Below are positions 51,652-60,212 of a stretch of DNA of 61,504 nucleotides, in pieces. This DNA is from Chthoniobacteraceae bacterium (GTDB taxonomy: Bacteria; Verrucomicrobiota; Verrucomicrobiia; Chthoniobacterales; Chthoniobacteraceae), in NCBI GenBank assembly GCA_947476045.1, contig CANJNZ010000021.1, forward strand, positions 1 through 61,504, given 5' to 3'. Both the position numbers and the translations under genes were made by a program. The notes beneath the pieces were generated by a model that did no database searches, was not told where the DNA came from, and was given only the letters and a program-made list of their open reading frames with translations. Within the stretch, counting starts at the first letter, position 1. Each line of letters begins with the position of its first letter.

Positions 51652-53106
51652 ATGAAAACAAGCATCCTCACCACCACCACCACCATCGCACTTCTGGCCC
51701 TCGCCGTCGCCCCGGTCTTCGCCGGGACACTTGCCGGTGATTCCAATGTCACTGGCAATCTTACCGTTGAAGGGAACAGCAACGACTCGGCAGTGCTCAC
51801 GCTGGGAGGCGTGAGTGGTGTGCCTACCTTTGCGCTGGGTATTTTTGATGACCAAGGGACGGCAACCCACACCACAGTGCTTGGCTCCGGGACTTACGGA
51901 GGCTACGCAGCATGGTTCCGGGACGATAACTATAACTGGGACAATATGCTCATGAGCCTGAATTGGGGCACCTACGGGAATGTTACATTAAATCTCCAAG
52001 GAGACTTCACGGCACAAGGCATCACAGCGGACAGCCTGACCTTGGAAGGGCAGCCAGTGCTTTCGCAAACAGCCCTCGATCAAAGATATGACAGCCGCTA
52101 CCTGCGGCCCAATTCCACGGTGCTGGTGTATGGCAGCGGGTCGTCGGCGAGCGGGAACAGTGCGGTGGCGCTCGGCCTGAATGCCCACTCGGAAGGAAGC
52201 GGGAGCACGGCCATCGGCTCCGGCTCACTTGCAACAGCAGAGGGAACAACGGCCATAGGTCTTCGCGCCATTGTGCGCAGCAAGGGCGGCGTGGCGCTCG
52301 GAGAAGACGCCTACGTGGGTTGGACAGCCGAAGGTGCGGTAGGGTTGGGTTTGAGGAGTGAGGCAAAAGGGGTGGGCTCCGTTGCCGCAGGAGCGGATAA
52401 CATTGCGACTGGATTCGCTTCCACCGCCATCGGCTGGGCGACACGGGCCAGCGGCATCACCTCGGTCGCCATCGGCAACCAGACCGTGGCCGACGGCGGC
52501 GCATCCACGGCGATGGGTGCGTTGACACTGGCGCATGGCTCATATTCCACCGCGATGGGCTACCAGACCAAGGCGATGAAATGGGGTGCAACTGCAGTGG
52601 GAACGGGAACTGAGGCGGGAGGAGATGGTTCGTTTGCCGCCGGTGGTTCCACACTGGCGAGCGGGAATTATTCGATGGCGATGGGTGTTCGCAGCAAGGC
52701 GACAGCCGTTGGTAGTCTCGCGGTGGGCTGGGAAACGGAGGCCAACAGCGCCAACGCGACGGCGATGGGCATCGGAACACGGGCAAATGGATTGAGTCAG
52801 TTTGTGGTCGGCAGCTACAATGTGCCGCTCACCGACGCCAACGGGGTGACCCGCAGTGACAGCGACGCGCTTCTCATCGTGGGCAACGGCTACGAAGTCA
52901 CCGCTGGCGATCCCTCCACGTCCATTCGCCGCAATGCCTTCGTCGTGCGGTGGAATGGGAATACGGAAACGAGTGGTTCGGTGACTGCGGCAGGCACGGT
53001 GCAAAGCACGGCGGTGACGGGCTACAACAAGTTCAAGGCACCCGTGCTCGTAGCTGCAAGTGGCGACATCAGCATGGGGGAATTCACCGCAGGCCCGCAG
53101 CCGTAG
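51652..53106 (+). CDS. Exported protein with YadA-head-like repeats, no membrane anchor
   Basis: Predicted 484-residue protein. The signal peptide contains five consecutive Thr codons (an ACC tract at 51670-51684). After a beta domain comes a run of about 14-15-residue repeats (residues 168-385), such as GSGSTAIGSGSLATAEGTTA, GYQTKAMKWGATAVG and TANATAMGIGTRANG-type units, matching the YadA/trimeric adhesin head (collagen-like left-handed beta-roll). Normal trimeric autotransporters end in a C-terminal beta-barrel; this one ends in a short beta domain (FVVRWNGNTETSGSVTAA), so it is likely a secreted or capsid-tail-fibre-like protein. Genes on both sides are unrelated. Confidence 0.83.
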   Translation: MKTSILTTTTTIALLALAVAPVFAGTLAGDSNVTGNLTVEGNSNDSAVLTLGGVSGVPTFALGIFDDQGTATHTTVLGSGTYGGYAAWFRDDNYNWDNMLMSLNWGTYGNVTLNLQGDFTAQGITADSLTLEGQPVLSQTALDQRYDSRYLRPNSTVLVYGSGSSASGNSAVALGLNAHSEGSGSTAIGSGSLATAEGTTAIGLRAIVRSKGGVALGEDAYVGWTAEGAVGLGLRSEAKGVGSVAAGADNIATGFASTAIGWATRASGITSVAIGNQTVADGGASTAMGALTLAHGSYSTAMGYQTKAMKWGATAVGTGTEAGGDGSFAAGGSTLASGNYSMAMGVRSKATAVGSLAVGWETEANSANATAMGIGTRANGLSQFVVGSYNVPLTDANGVTRSDSDALLIVGNGYEVTAGDPSTSIRRNAFVVRWNGNTETSGSVTAAGTVQSTAVTGYNKFKAPVLVAASGDISMGEFTAGPQP

Positions 53107-53213
53107 TGGGGTGGGTTTCGCGCCTAGATCATTCACATTAACGAAGCACATTTTTCCTAAAAACAACCGTGCCAGCAGCCATCAAAATCCACTGCACGAT
53201 GCAGACGCTCCCG

Positions 53214-53783
53214 TCATTCGTCGCTGTCGCTCACAAAAGTGAGTTCCTGCGAGGCGTGACCGTCGGCGTATAGGACGTTGATCTTGTGGGTGAGATTGGG
53301 GTGAAAGCCTTCTTTGTCCGCAAGGACCATGATGCGGCTCGGTGAGTCGAGCGTGTCCATTTTCATATAGTTCACGCTGAGGCCGGCGAGTCGCTGTCCG
53401 TTGAGTTTGGTATTCCAGAGGTAACTGGTGCCTGTGCTTGCAGCGAGGCCCTTGCTGTCGCTTGGACAGGCAAAAGCACGGGGGTCTGGCAAATAGGAGG
53501 CCAGCACGGTGTCCAGCGCTTCGCTTTTCTCCAACTTGTCGCGGCGTGCCATGACGAGCGTGGGAAATGCGGTATCGTGCTCTCCGAGATACTTTACGAG
53601 TCCGCCGCCGATCTGGCGGAGGTTTTGCATGCAGGCTGATGCTTGTGCAGTGCGCTGAAAGTGCCGCCAAACCGGGAAGCTGAGGGCCGCCAGAGCAGCT
53701 ACGATCGCCAATACAGCGGCGAGTTCGACAAGTGTGAAGGCGTGAAGCTGGCGACTGCCCGTCTTGTCACTCACCGACTCCAT
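53214..53783 (-). CDS. Prepilin-type (pseudopilin) protein with H-x-DG-like motif
   Basis: Predicted 189-residue type II/IV pseudopilin. The prepilin N-terminus is HAFTLVELAAVLAIVAAL; the residue before the processed Phe is Ala where Gly is usual. The body contains YLGEHDTAFPTLVMARRDKL, YLPDPRAFACPSDSKGL, and the end region FHPNLTHKINVLYADGHAS fits the Planctomycete/Verrucomicrobia H-x-DG pilin family. Its start overlaps the end of the upstream gene by 13 bases, so they are co-transcribed. Confidence 0.88.
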   Translation of the reverse strand: MESVSDKTGSRQLHAFTLVELAAVLAIVAALAALSFPVWRHFQRTAQASACMQNLRQIGGGLVKYLGEHDTAFPTLVMARRDKLEKSEALDTVLASYLPDPRAFACPSDSKGLAASTGTSYLWNTKLNGQRLAGLSVNYMKMDTLDSPSRIMVLADKEGFHPNLTHKINVLYADGHASQELTFVSDSDE

Positions 53784-54331
53784 TGGACGGATTTTTCCAA
53801 CTCCTCGATAAAGGGGAGGGCGTCCATCTTGGCCTCGATAGTGGCTTCTGTGAAATAGGCCCGCAGGCCTTCGTTCACGACTTTGCGTCTCTGCGCTGGC
53901 GTCAGTTCCGGCGGCATTTTTTCGCCACCTCGTTCGCGCAGATCCTTCACCGCCTTCTCCACCATTTCCCGGCGCTTGAGCGGGTGCATCATGTTGAAAT
54001 TTTCTATCATCCGCTTAAAGTCGGTCGGCAGGATGAGTTCGAGGTAATGCGACCTTTCTTCAGGAGTCATGGCCAGCCAGAACGGTTCCAACTGCTTCCC
54101 CTCGCGTAGCTCGCAGCGTTCGTTTTCTTCCAATCCGTTTACCTTTACGGCGATGGCCTCCACGATCTCTTTGCGCTTCTCCGGCGTGCTGTTTTCGAGG
54201 GAGTGCGTGAGGGAGAATGCGGCAATTTTCCTGGCCGTGGGTTTGTTTGCCTCGACCCAAAAAGTCACCCCGCCCAAGGTGAGCGAAAGGCCCGTGAGCA
54301 CGGATATAACGATGGGGTAGGTGGGACGCAT
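53771..54331 (-). CDS. Single-helix membrane protein of unknown function
   Basis: Predicted 186-residue protein. One N-terminal membrane helix (IVISVLTGLSLTLGGVTFWV) is followed by a charged, mostly helical domain with several ER/EE-rich segments (EKRKEIVEAIAVKVNGLEEN, HPLKRREMVEKAVKDLRERG). No family is recognised. It overlaps the pseudopilin gene and may assist that pilus-like system. Confidence 0.75.
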   Translation of the reverse strand: MRPTYPIVISVLTGLSLTLGGVTFWVEANKPTARKIAAFSLTHSLENSTPEKRKEIVEAIAVKVNGLEENERCELREGKQLEPFWLAMTPEERSHYLELILPTDFKRMIENFNMMHPLKRREMVEKAVKDLRERGGEKMPPELTPAQRRKVVNEGLRAYFTEATIEAKMDALPFIEELEKSVQWSR

Positions 54332-54400
54332 TGATTTTCTTCTAGCCTAGTTCGTGCCTGATGACAACCAGAGAAAATAACTGACTTTTGGGCTAACAAC

Positions 54401-55045
54401 CTACGGCGAAAGGCGCTCGATCCGCCATTTAGCGCCGTCCCTGCAATAGCGCAGGCGGTCGTGCAACCGACTGGCGCGCCCCTGCCAGAACTCGATGGTA
54501 GCAGGCACGACGACGTAGCCACCCCAGTGTTCCGGGGCTGGCGGGTTTTCCCCGAGGCGCGCGCGCATATCCTCAAATGCCCGTTCCAGCGGCTCGCGTC
54601 CGGCGATGATTTCGCTTTGTTTCGACGCCCATGCGCCGATCCGACTGCCAGCCGGACGCGTGGCGAAATATGCCTCCGTCTCGGCGCGCGGGATGCGCTC
54701 GACGTGGCCGGTCACATTCACCTGCCGCTCATGCGGCGCCCACCAAAACGTGAGCGCGCAACGCGGGTTGTTCGCGAGCTGGCGGGCTTTTGCCCCTTCG
54801 TAGTTGGTGAAAAAGATGAAGCCACGGGTATCGCACGCTTTTAGCAAAACCGTGCGAGACCATGGTTGGCCTTCGGCGTCCACTGTAGAGAGCGTCATCG
54901 CGTTTGGCTCCATGAGTTCGTGCTCCACGGCTTCTGCGAGCCATTTGCCAAATTGCGCGACTGGATCGGCATCAAGATCGCTTTCCAGCAAGCCGTGCTG
55001 GCGGTAATCGCGGCGGAGATTTGCGAGGTCGAGATTCGTAGGCAT
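54401..55045 (-). CDS. pdxH: Pyridoxamine 5'-phosphate oxidase
   Basis: Predicted 214-residue FMN enzyme that makes pyridoxal 5'-phosphate in the vitamin B6 pathway. Motifs include NAMTLSTVDAEGQPWSRTVL, GFIFFTNYEGAKARQL and the C-terminal PATIEFWQGRASRLHDRLRY signature. The length is standard. It follows tsaB by 56 bases on the same strand and could be the last gene of that operon, though the gap is larger than in the rest of the operon. Confidence 0.97.
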   Translation of the reverse strand: MPTNLDLANLRRDYRQHGLLESDLDADPVAQFGKWLAEAVEHELMEPNAMTLSTVDAEGQPWSRTVLLKACDTRGFIFFTNYEGAKARQLANNPRCALTFWWAPHERQVNVTGHVERIPRAETEAYFATRPAGSRIGAWASKQSEIIAGREPLERAFEDMRARLGENPPAPEHWGGYVVVPATIEFWQGRASRLHDRLRYCRDGAKWRIERLSP

Positions 55046-55101
55046 GGCTGAAGTTGTCCCGAAGCGCGCCGCGCGACAAGACGCGGCTTGCCCTCGATGA
55101 A

Positions 55102-55710
55102 CTATGTCTTGGCGCGCGGCAGAGTGATATGCGGCTCGCGAAGATAAAGTGGTTCCAAGTCGTCGCGAGCGATAATGCCGCGCCCGGCCGCTGCCAATCG
55201 AGCGAGTGTGAGCGAGATCGGGAGCGCGATTTTTGCCTGCGGAAATAGTGAGAGTGGCTCTGGCGAAAAGATCGGCTGCTCAGGAAACTCTGTGAGCCGG
55301 ACGCGCAATAAATCCTCCGAAAGCAGGAGCGGGCCTTCGACGCATACGCCGTTTTCCACACGGGTGAAATAGAATGTCTCCCGCCGCGCATCGCCGATCG
55401 CGATATAGCTCGGTGCGTCCGTTTCCAGCGCGGCGACGCTCGCAATGCCGACGAGACGCGCGCCGTTGCTCATGCTCATGCCGAGCGCGGCGGCAATGGC
55501 GATTCGCACACCCGCATAGCTGCCGGGGCCGAGTCCGACCGCGATCACGTCCACGCGCGGCGCGAGGGCGCGGGCTTTTTCCAAAATGGGAAACAGCGTG
55601 CTCGTATGGCTGCGTTCTGCGCTAAAAATCTCGTCGAGCAAGATGCGGTCATCGTCGAGGACGGTGACAGAACCGCGATTGGTGGAAGTATCGAGCGCGA
55701 GCGTGATCAT
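55102..55710 (-). CDS. tsaB: tRNA threonylcarbamoyladenosine synthesis protein TsaB
   Basis: Predicted 202-residue TsaB (YeaZ). The family start MITLALDTSTNRGSVTVLDD and GLGPGSYAGVRIAIAAALGM are clear. It works with TsaD and TsaE to make t6A at position 37 of tRNAs; no tsaD is in the window. The start at 55710 overlaps tsaE by 4 bases (ATGA). It closes the overlapping operon with sppA, CPBP, thiL and tsaE. Confidence 0.93.
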   Translation of the reverse strand: MITLALDTSTNRGSVTVLDDDRILLDEIFSAERSHTSTLFPILEKARALAPRVDVIAVGLGPGSYAGVRIAIAAALGMSMSNGARLVGIASVAALETDAPSYIAIGDARRETFYFTRVENGVCVEGPLLLSEDLLRVRLTEFPEQPIFSPEPLSLFPQAKIALPISLTLARLAAAGRGIIARDDLEPLYLREPHITLPRAKT

Positions 55711-56120
55711 GCCTCGGAAATATCCCGCGTGTCTCCGTCGCCCGCGCGAAATTGGAACCAGCGTGTCACTTTCGGCAGCAGAGCGGGAAATTTTCCGGCC
55801 CACTCGATTGCGACAACTCCTCCAGCGGCGAGGTAGTCGTCGAGGCCGATGCGCAGCGCGTCGTCGTCCTTTTCCAGACGGTAGAAATCAAAGTGGTAAA
55901 GCGGGAGACGTCCGCCTGTGTATTCGTGGACGAGGGTAAAGGTCGGGCTTGTCACATCACCCGTGTGTCCGAGTCCAGCGGCGATGCCTTTGATGAAATG
56001 TGTTTTTCCGGCACCGAGATCGCCGTCGAGCGCCAACACATCGCCAGCGCGCAACGAAGCGGCGAGCTTTTCGCCCATCGCGAAAGTCTCTGCTGCACTA
56101 TGCGAAGTGGTCGTGGCCAT
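55707..56120 (-). CDS. tsaE: tRNA threonylcarbamoyladenosine ATPase TsaE
   Basis: Predicted 137-residue TsaE (YjeE). Walker A is GDLGAGKT (33-40), followed by VTSPTFTLVHEYTGGRLPLYHFDFYRL and VVAIEWAGKF, all family signatures. Its start lies inside the thiL end (23-base overlap) and its stop overlaps tsaB, so all three are translationally coupled. Confidence 0.95.
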   Translation of the reverse strand: MATTTSHSAAETFAMGEKLAASLRAGDVLALDGDLGAGKTHFIKGIAAGLGHTGDVTSPTFTLVHEYTGGRLPLYHFDFYRLEKDDDALRIGLDDYLAAGGVVAIEWAGKFPALLPKVTRWFQFRAGDGDTRDISEA

Positions 56121-56988
56121 GTTTGGAATGAAGGATGACGGATGACGAATTTCGGATGAGTGCGCCGATACGGGAGAGCGGAAGTTTCGGGAACTTTTTC
56201 TTCCATGCGGTTTCGAGTTTAGCGCAGTCTCGAGGCGCGATGGCGAAGAGCAACTCGAAGTCTTCGCCGTCGGCGAGAGCTTGCTCCGTGGTGCAACCGC
56301 GTGTGAGTGGGATGCGCTTTTTATCGAGCGTGTAGGAACATTTACTGGCGCGGGCGAGACGGGGGAGGTCGGCGGCGAGGCCGTCGCTCACATCCATCAT
56401 CGCGCGCACTTTGAGGTGTTCAACGAGCCAGCGTGCTTCGGCGAGGCGGGGAATGAAATCAAGATGCTTGCCCGAGAGTGATCCGCCGAGACGACCGGTG
56501 ACATAAATCGCATCACCCACGCGCCCGCAGCTGCGCGTGACACATCGTGTCCTTTCGACACGTCCCGTGAGCGCGACGCTGATGAATGCCGGTCCCGGTG
56601 AGCGCGAGGTTTCGCCACCAACAATACTCACGCCAAAACGCCGCGCCGCTTTGCGCAGTCCGGCGTAAAGACCGCGCATCCATGCGAGTTTGGTTTTCGG
56701 GTGCACGGCGAGCGTGATGAGCGCGTGCTCGGGGCTGCCGCCCATCGCGGCGATGTCGCTGATGGCGCGGCAGAGCGCCTTCCAGCCGACGCGCTCGGGT
56801 TTTTCATCGCGGAAAAAATGCACGCCCTCGACGACGGCATCCGTTTTCAACAAACGCCACCAAGTGTCGCGCAGCCCGCCAATCACCGCGCAATCATCGC
56901 CGGCGCCGATGCGCACATTGCGCCCGCACGGAAGAGCACGGGTGAGCGCGGCAACCACGGCGTCCTCGCCCATTGCGGAAAGTTTCAT
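56098..56988 (-). CDS. thiL: Thiamine-monophosphate kinase
   Basis: Predicted 296-residue ThiL, converting thiamine phosphate to thiamine pyrophosphate. The AIR-synthase-related fold shows IGAGDDCAVIGG, LLKTDAVVEGVHFFR, GWKALCRAISDIAAMGG, VSIVGGETSRSPGP and MMDVSDGLAADLPRL. The start overlaps the CPBP gene by 4 bases. There is no thiamine riboswitch evidence because the gene is inside an operon. Confidence 0.95.
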   Translation of the reverse strand: MKLSAMGEDAVVAALTRALPCGRNVRIGAGDDCAVIGGLRDTWWRLLKTDAVVEGVHFFRDEKPERVGWKALCRAISDIAAMGGSPEHALITLAVHPKTKLAWMRGLYAGLRKAARRFGVSIVGGETSRSPGPAFISVALTGRVERTRCVTRSCGRVGDAIYVTGRLGGSLSGKHLDFIPRLAEARWLVEHLKVRAMMDVSDGLAADLPRLARASKCSYTLDKKRIPLTRGCTTEQALADGEDFELLFAIAPRDCAKLETAWKKKFPKLPLSRIGALIRNSSSVILHSKHGHDHFA

Positions 56989-57866
56989 AGGTCAATCCCG
57001 TAGCGTGAGGCGGCCCACATGAGCAGCAGATTCGAGCCGTTGAAAACCGCGTGCATAAAGATTGGAACGAGCAGCGAACCACTCCATTCGTAGGCGAGCG
57101 TGAGCGCGAATGCGAGCAGCACGAGACTCGGCAGCGTCAGCAGGTTTCCGTGCACTGCGCCGAAGAGAATGGACACGAAGAATGCCGATGGAAACGGGCC
57201 GATGAGTCGCTTGAGCACGGGATAGAAGTAGCCGCGAAAAAGAAATTCCTCGGCGAGCGGCGCCATCACGGTGGCTGAAAAAATAATGGCTCCGATGATT
57301 TTAAAACGTCCTTCGTCAACGGCAGTTTTATAAACCTTCACCAGTTCCTGCGGGTCGGCATACGCAGGGAAGAATTTCATCATCATCACGTTGACAATCA
57401 GCAGCACTGGAAAGAGCGCGAGTATCAAACCGGATGCGATGAACGGAATTTTTCCAGCCTGCACGCGCCCGAGGCCGAGTGCTTCTTTGAGTGAAACTCT
57501 ACGCGCTGCGAAGAGCGTGCAGATACCGGCGGCGGGGATGAAAAGAAACATGCTCCCCGAGATGATTCTTTCCACTGTCATTTCGCGTTTGGGCGACACA
57601 GCCTCCCCGGCACCGTTTGCGATGGAAATAAACGCCAGCAGCGCGAGCAGCGTGAGGCCGGCGATGAGCAAGATGGTGATGAGCAGATCGGGCAGTTGGA
57701 GGTGATCGGTGCGCACGCGTCCGCCATTTTCGCCGACACGGCGAAAAAGCCGTGCATACACCGTCATGCCCGCGACGAGAAAGAGGGCGCCGATGAGATT
57801 TATGAGAGCGAGCTGCTGCTCCGAAATAGGGAGCTGCTGGGCTTTTTGGAATGCGGCGAGGATCAC
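56985..57866 (-). CDS. CPBP-family intramembrane metalloprotease
   Basis: Predicted 293-residue polytopic protein of the CAAX-protease/bacteriocin-processing family. The motif MAPLAEEFLFRGYFYPVLKR has the EExxxR signature, and ILFGAVHGNLLTLPSLVLL and FMHAVFNGSN supply the downstream His/Asn motifs. About six to eight hydrophobic helices are visible. Substrate unknown. It overlaps sppA and thiL by 4 bases each, an unusual but clear operon partner. Confidence 0.88.
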   Translation of the reverse strand: MILAAFQKAQQLPISEQQLALINLIGALFLVAGMTVYARLFRRVGENGGRVRTDHLQLPDLLITILLIAGLTLLALLAFISIANGAGEAVSPKREMTVERIISGSMFLFIPAAGICTLFAARRVSLKEALGLGRVQAGKIPFIASGLILALFPVLLIVNVMMMKFFPAYADPQELVKVYKTAVDEGRFKIIGAIIFSATVMAPLAEEFLFRGYFYPVLKRLIGPFPSAFFVSILFGAVHGNLLTLPSLVLLAFALTLAYEWSGSLLVPIFMHAVFNGSNLLLMWAASRYGIDL

Positions 57867-58855
57867 GGAGCGAGCATGCTCGGAAGCAGATAGAGGCGTC
57901 CCGGTTGCAGGTGAATGCCGGATTCGGGGGTGAGATTGATTTCGATTTTCTTCGGTGCCTCGGACTTCCCGAGCATGCGCAAATAGTGAGCGAGACCGCC
58001 GCCGGTATCGTAGCCGACGACTGCCGCGCCGGGCGCTGCGGCGAGCTGCATGGCCTTTTGCACCGCTGCGTCGAAGTCTCCGATTTCATCCACGAGTTTT
58101 GCAGCGAGCGCATCTTTACCGGAGACGACGCGACCATCGGCGACGCCGTTGCGCAGTTCGTCCACGGGCAGTTTGCGCTCGGCGGCGACGATGCCGACGA
58201 ATTTATCGTAGGTCTGCATCACCATGCCCTGAATGTATTGTTTCTCCGGCTCCGTCGGCGGGCGCGAACCGCTCATCATGTCTTTAAAGCTGCCGCTTTT
58301 ATAAGTCATCACCTGCACTCCGACTTTGCCGATGAGATCCGAGTAATTCATGGACTGCATGATCACGCCGATGCTGCCGGTGAAGGTCGTCTCATGCGCA
58401 AAAATATGTGAGCCGCCGACCGCGACGTAGTAACCGCCGCTCGCTGCGAGTGAACCCATGCTCACGACTATGGGCTTGGTTTTTCGCGCTTCTTTCACCG
58501 CGTTGTAAATGATGTCGCTCGCCGTCACTTCGCCGCCGGGTGAATCAATTGCCAGCACAATGGCGCGCACGTCGCCGTCCGCGATGGCCTGTCGCAATTC
58601 GGTCTTGATGACGTCCACCGGCGAATTGGTGCCGCCCTCGCCGCCGGTGATGAGTCCATCAAGACGAATGACGGCTATTTTAGACTTCACGTCCTGAGCC
58701 GATTTTTTGATCAACACTTCGCGAAAAGTATTTTCGCCCATCACCACATTGACGGCTCCGCCGATGAGGAAAAGAGCGTTAAATAGAATGCTCAGGCAGA
58801 GCAGGAAGACGATGAAGACACCGAGGCAACCGAAGCGTTTGGGCGAAGTGGACAT
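57863..58855 (-). CDS. sppA: Signal peptide peptidase SppA (short type)
   Basis: Predicted 330-residue membrane-anchored serine protease. After one helix (GVFIVFLLCLSILFNALFLI) comes the SppA fold with VLAIDSPGGEV, MGSLAASGGYYVAVGG (Ser139 nucleophile) and YKSGSFKDMM (Lys186 general base), as in the short B. subtilis type. The Met at 58855 is chosen because the longer frame adds unrelated sequence. It heads the five-gene overlapping operon. Confidence 0.93.
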   Translation of the reverse strand: MSTSPKRFGCLGVFIVFLLCLSILFNALFLIGGAVNVVMGENTFREVLIKKSAQDVKSKIAVIRLDGLITGGEGGTNSPVDVIKTELRQAIADGDVRAIVLAIDSPGGEVTASDIIYNAVKEARKTKPIVVSMGSLAASGGYYVAVGGSHIFAHETTFTGSIGVIMQSMNYSDLIGKVGVQVMTYKSGSFKDMMSGSRPPTEPEKQYIQGMVMQTYDKFVGIVAAERKLPVDELRNGVADGRVVSGKDALAAKLVDEIGDFDAAVQKAMQLAAAPGAAVVGYDTGGGLAHYLRMLGKSEAPKKIEINLTPESGIHLQPGRLYLLPSMLAP

Positions 58856-58950
58856 AGTGTGCAGGTTGGAGAAAGACCACACACAATGGCAAGCGCGTCG
58901 TGTCCGCGCTCGACTTCCGCCATCGCTCCGGCGAAACGCCCCGTGCGCAA

Positions 58951-60168
58951 ATGAAGGCTCTCTTTTTAACCAACGAATATCCACCGACGATCTACGGAGG
59001 CGCGGGCGTCCATGTGGACTACCTCTCGCGCGAACTTGCGAAACTCATCGAAGTTGAAGTTCGCTGCTACGGTGCCGCGCCGCGCGAGCCGCGTCTCGAT
59101 TTACCTACGCTGAAAGCTACCGGTTACGGCTGCGACACGTCCGCTTACACCGCGCCGAAGCAACTCCACTCCGTCTTCGCCGCCGCACAGCGGTGTCTCG
59201 ACTGGAACACCACCGCCGTGGACGCCGACATCGTCCATCTCCACACTTGGTATACGCACCTCGGCGGCATTTTCGCGAAGCTCAACTACGGCATCCCGCT
59301 CGTGCTCACTGTGCATTCGCTGGAGCCGCTGCGCCCGTGGAAGCGCGAGCAACTCGGCGGCGGCTACGACTTTTCCTGCTGGGTTGAAAAGACTGCTATC
59401 GAAATGGCCGACGCCGTCATCGCCGTCAGCGCCGAGACAAAAGCGGACATTCACCGCCTTTTCCAAGTCCCCGACGAGCGCGTGCCGGTGATCCACAACG
59501 GCATTGATCTCGACGAATACCGCCGCGTCACCACCACTGCCGCACTGGAAAAATACGGCGTCAACCCGCGCCAGCCCTACGTGCTCTTCGTCGGGCGCAT
59601 CACGCGGCAGAAAGGAATCATCCACCTCGTCAACGCCATCGAACACATGGCGCCCGGCTACCAAATCGTCCTCTGCGCCGGAGCGCCTGACACGCCCGAG
59701 ATTGCAACCGAGATGCGCGCCGCCGTCACCGACGCGCAGGCAAAACGCCCCGGCATCGTCTGGATCGATCAAATGGCGAGCACGCCCGAAAAAATCGAAC
59801 TTTACTCCCATGCCGCCGTCTTTTGCTGCCCCTCGATCTACGAGCCCTTCGGCATCATCAACCTCGAAGCAATGGCCTGCGAAACTGCCGTCGTTGCCAG
59901 CGCAGTCGGAGGCATCAAGGAGGTCGTCGTCCACGGCGAAACCGGTTACCTCGTCCGCCTCGAACAAATGACCACCAGCCCTTTCGAAGCCGTGAACCCG
60001 AGGCAATTCGCCCGTGACCTCGCCGAGCGAATTAATTCCCTGATGGCAAACTCCACCCTCCGCGCCAGTATGGCTGCTGCAGGCCGCAAACGTGTTGAGC
60101 AACACTTCGGATGGGCTGCCATCGCCAAGCGCACCGCAGATCTATACCGGTCGCTCGTTCGTGTTTAG
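58951..60168 (+). CDS. glgA: Glycogen synthase (GT4/GlgA, actinobacterial-type)
   Basis: Predicted 405-residue glycosyltransferase. The start MKALFLTNEYPPTIYGGAGV and YVLFVGRITRQKGIIHLVNA fit the short, corynebacterial-type glycogen synthase family, as does SIYEPFGIINLEAMACETAV. It uses ADP- or UDP-glucose to extend alpha-1,4-glucan. It is divergent from the sppA operon and followed by obg, 44 bases away. Confidence 0.9.
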   Translation: MKALFLTNEYPPTIYGGAGVHVDYLSRELAKLIEVEVRCYGAAPREPRLDLPTLKATGYGCDTSAYTAPKQLHSVFAAAQRCLDWNTTAVDADIVHLHTWYTHLGGIFAKLNYGIPLVLTVHSLEPLRPWKREQLGGGYDFSCWVEKTAIEMADAVIAVSAETKADIHRLFQVPDERVPVIHNGIDLDEYRRVTTTAALEKYGVNPRQPYVLFVGRITRQKGIIHLVNAIEHMAPGYQIVLCAGAPDTPEIATEMRAAVTDAQAKRPGIVWIDQMASTPEKIELYSHAAVFCCPSIYEPFGIINLEAMACETAVVASAVGGIKEVVVHGETGYLVRLEQMTTSPFEAVNPRQFARDLAERINSLMANSTLRASMAAAGRKRVEQHFGWAAIAKRTADLYRSLVRV

Positions 60169-60212
60169 CCACAAGCCTCGACATGCCGCAGGTGAGCGGC
60201 GACACTTCCGCC

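Noticed and set aside
59101-60105. 334-codon reverse-strand frame
   Set aside because: Antisense to glgA; Asp/Gly-rich composition without motifs.
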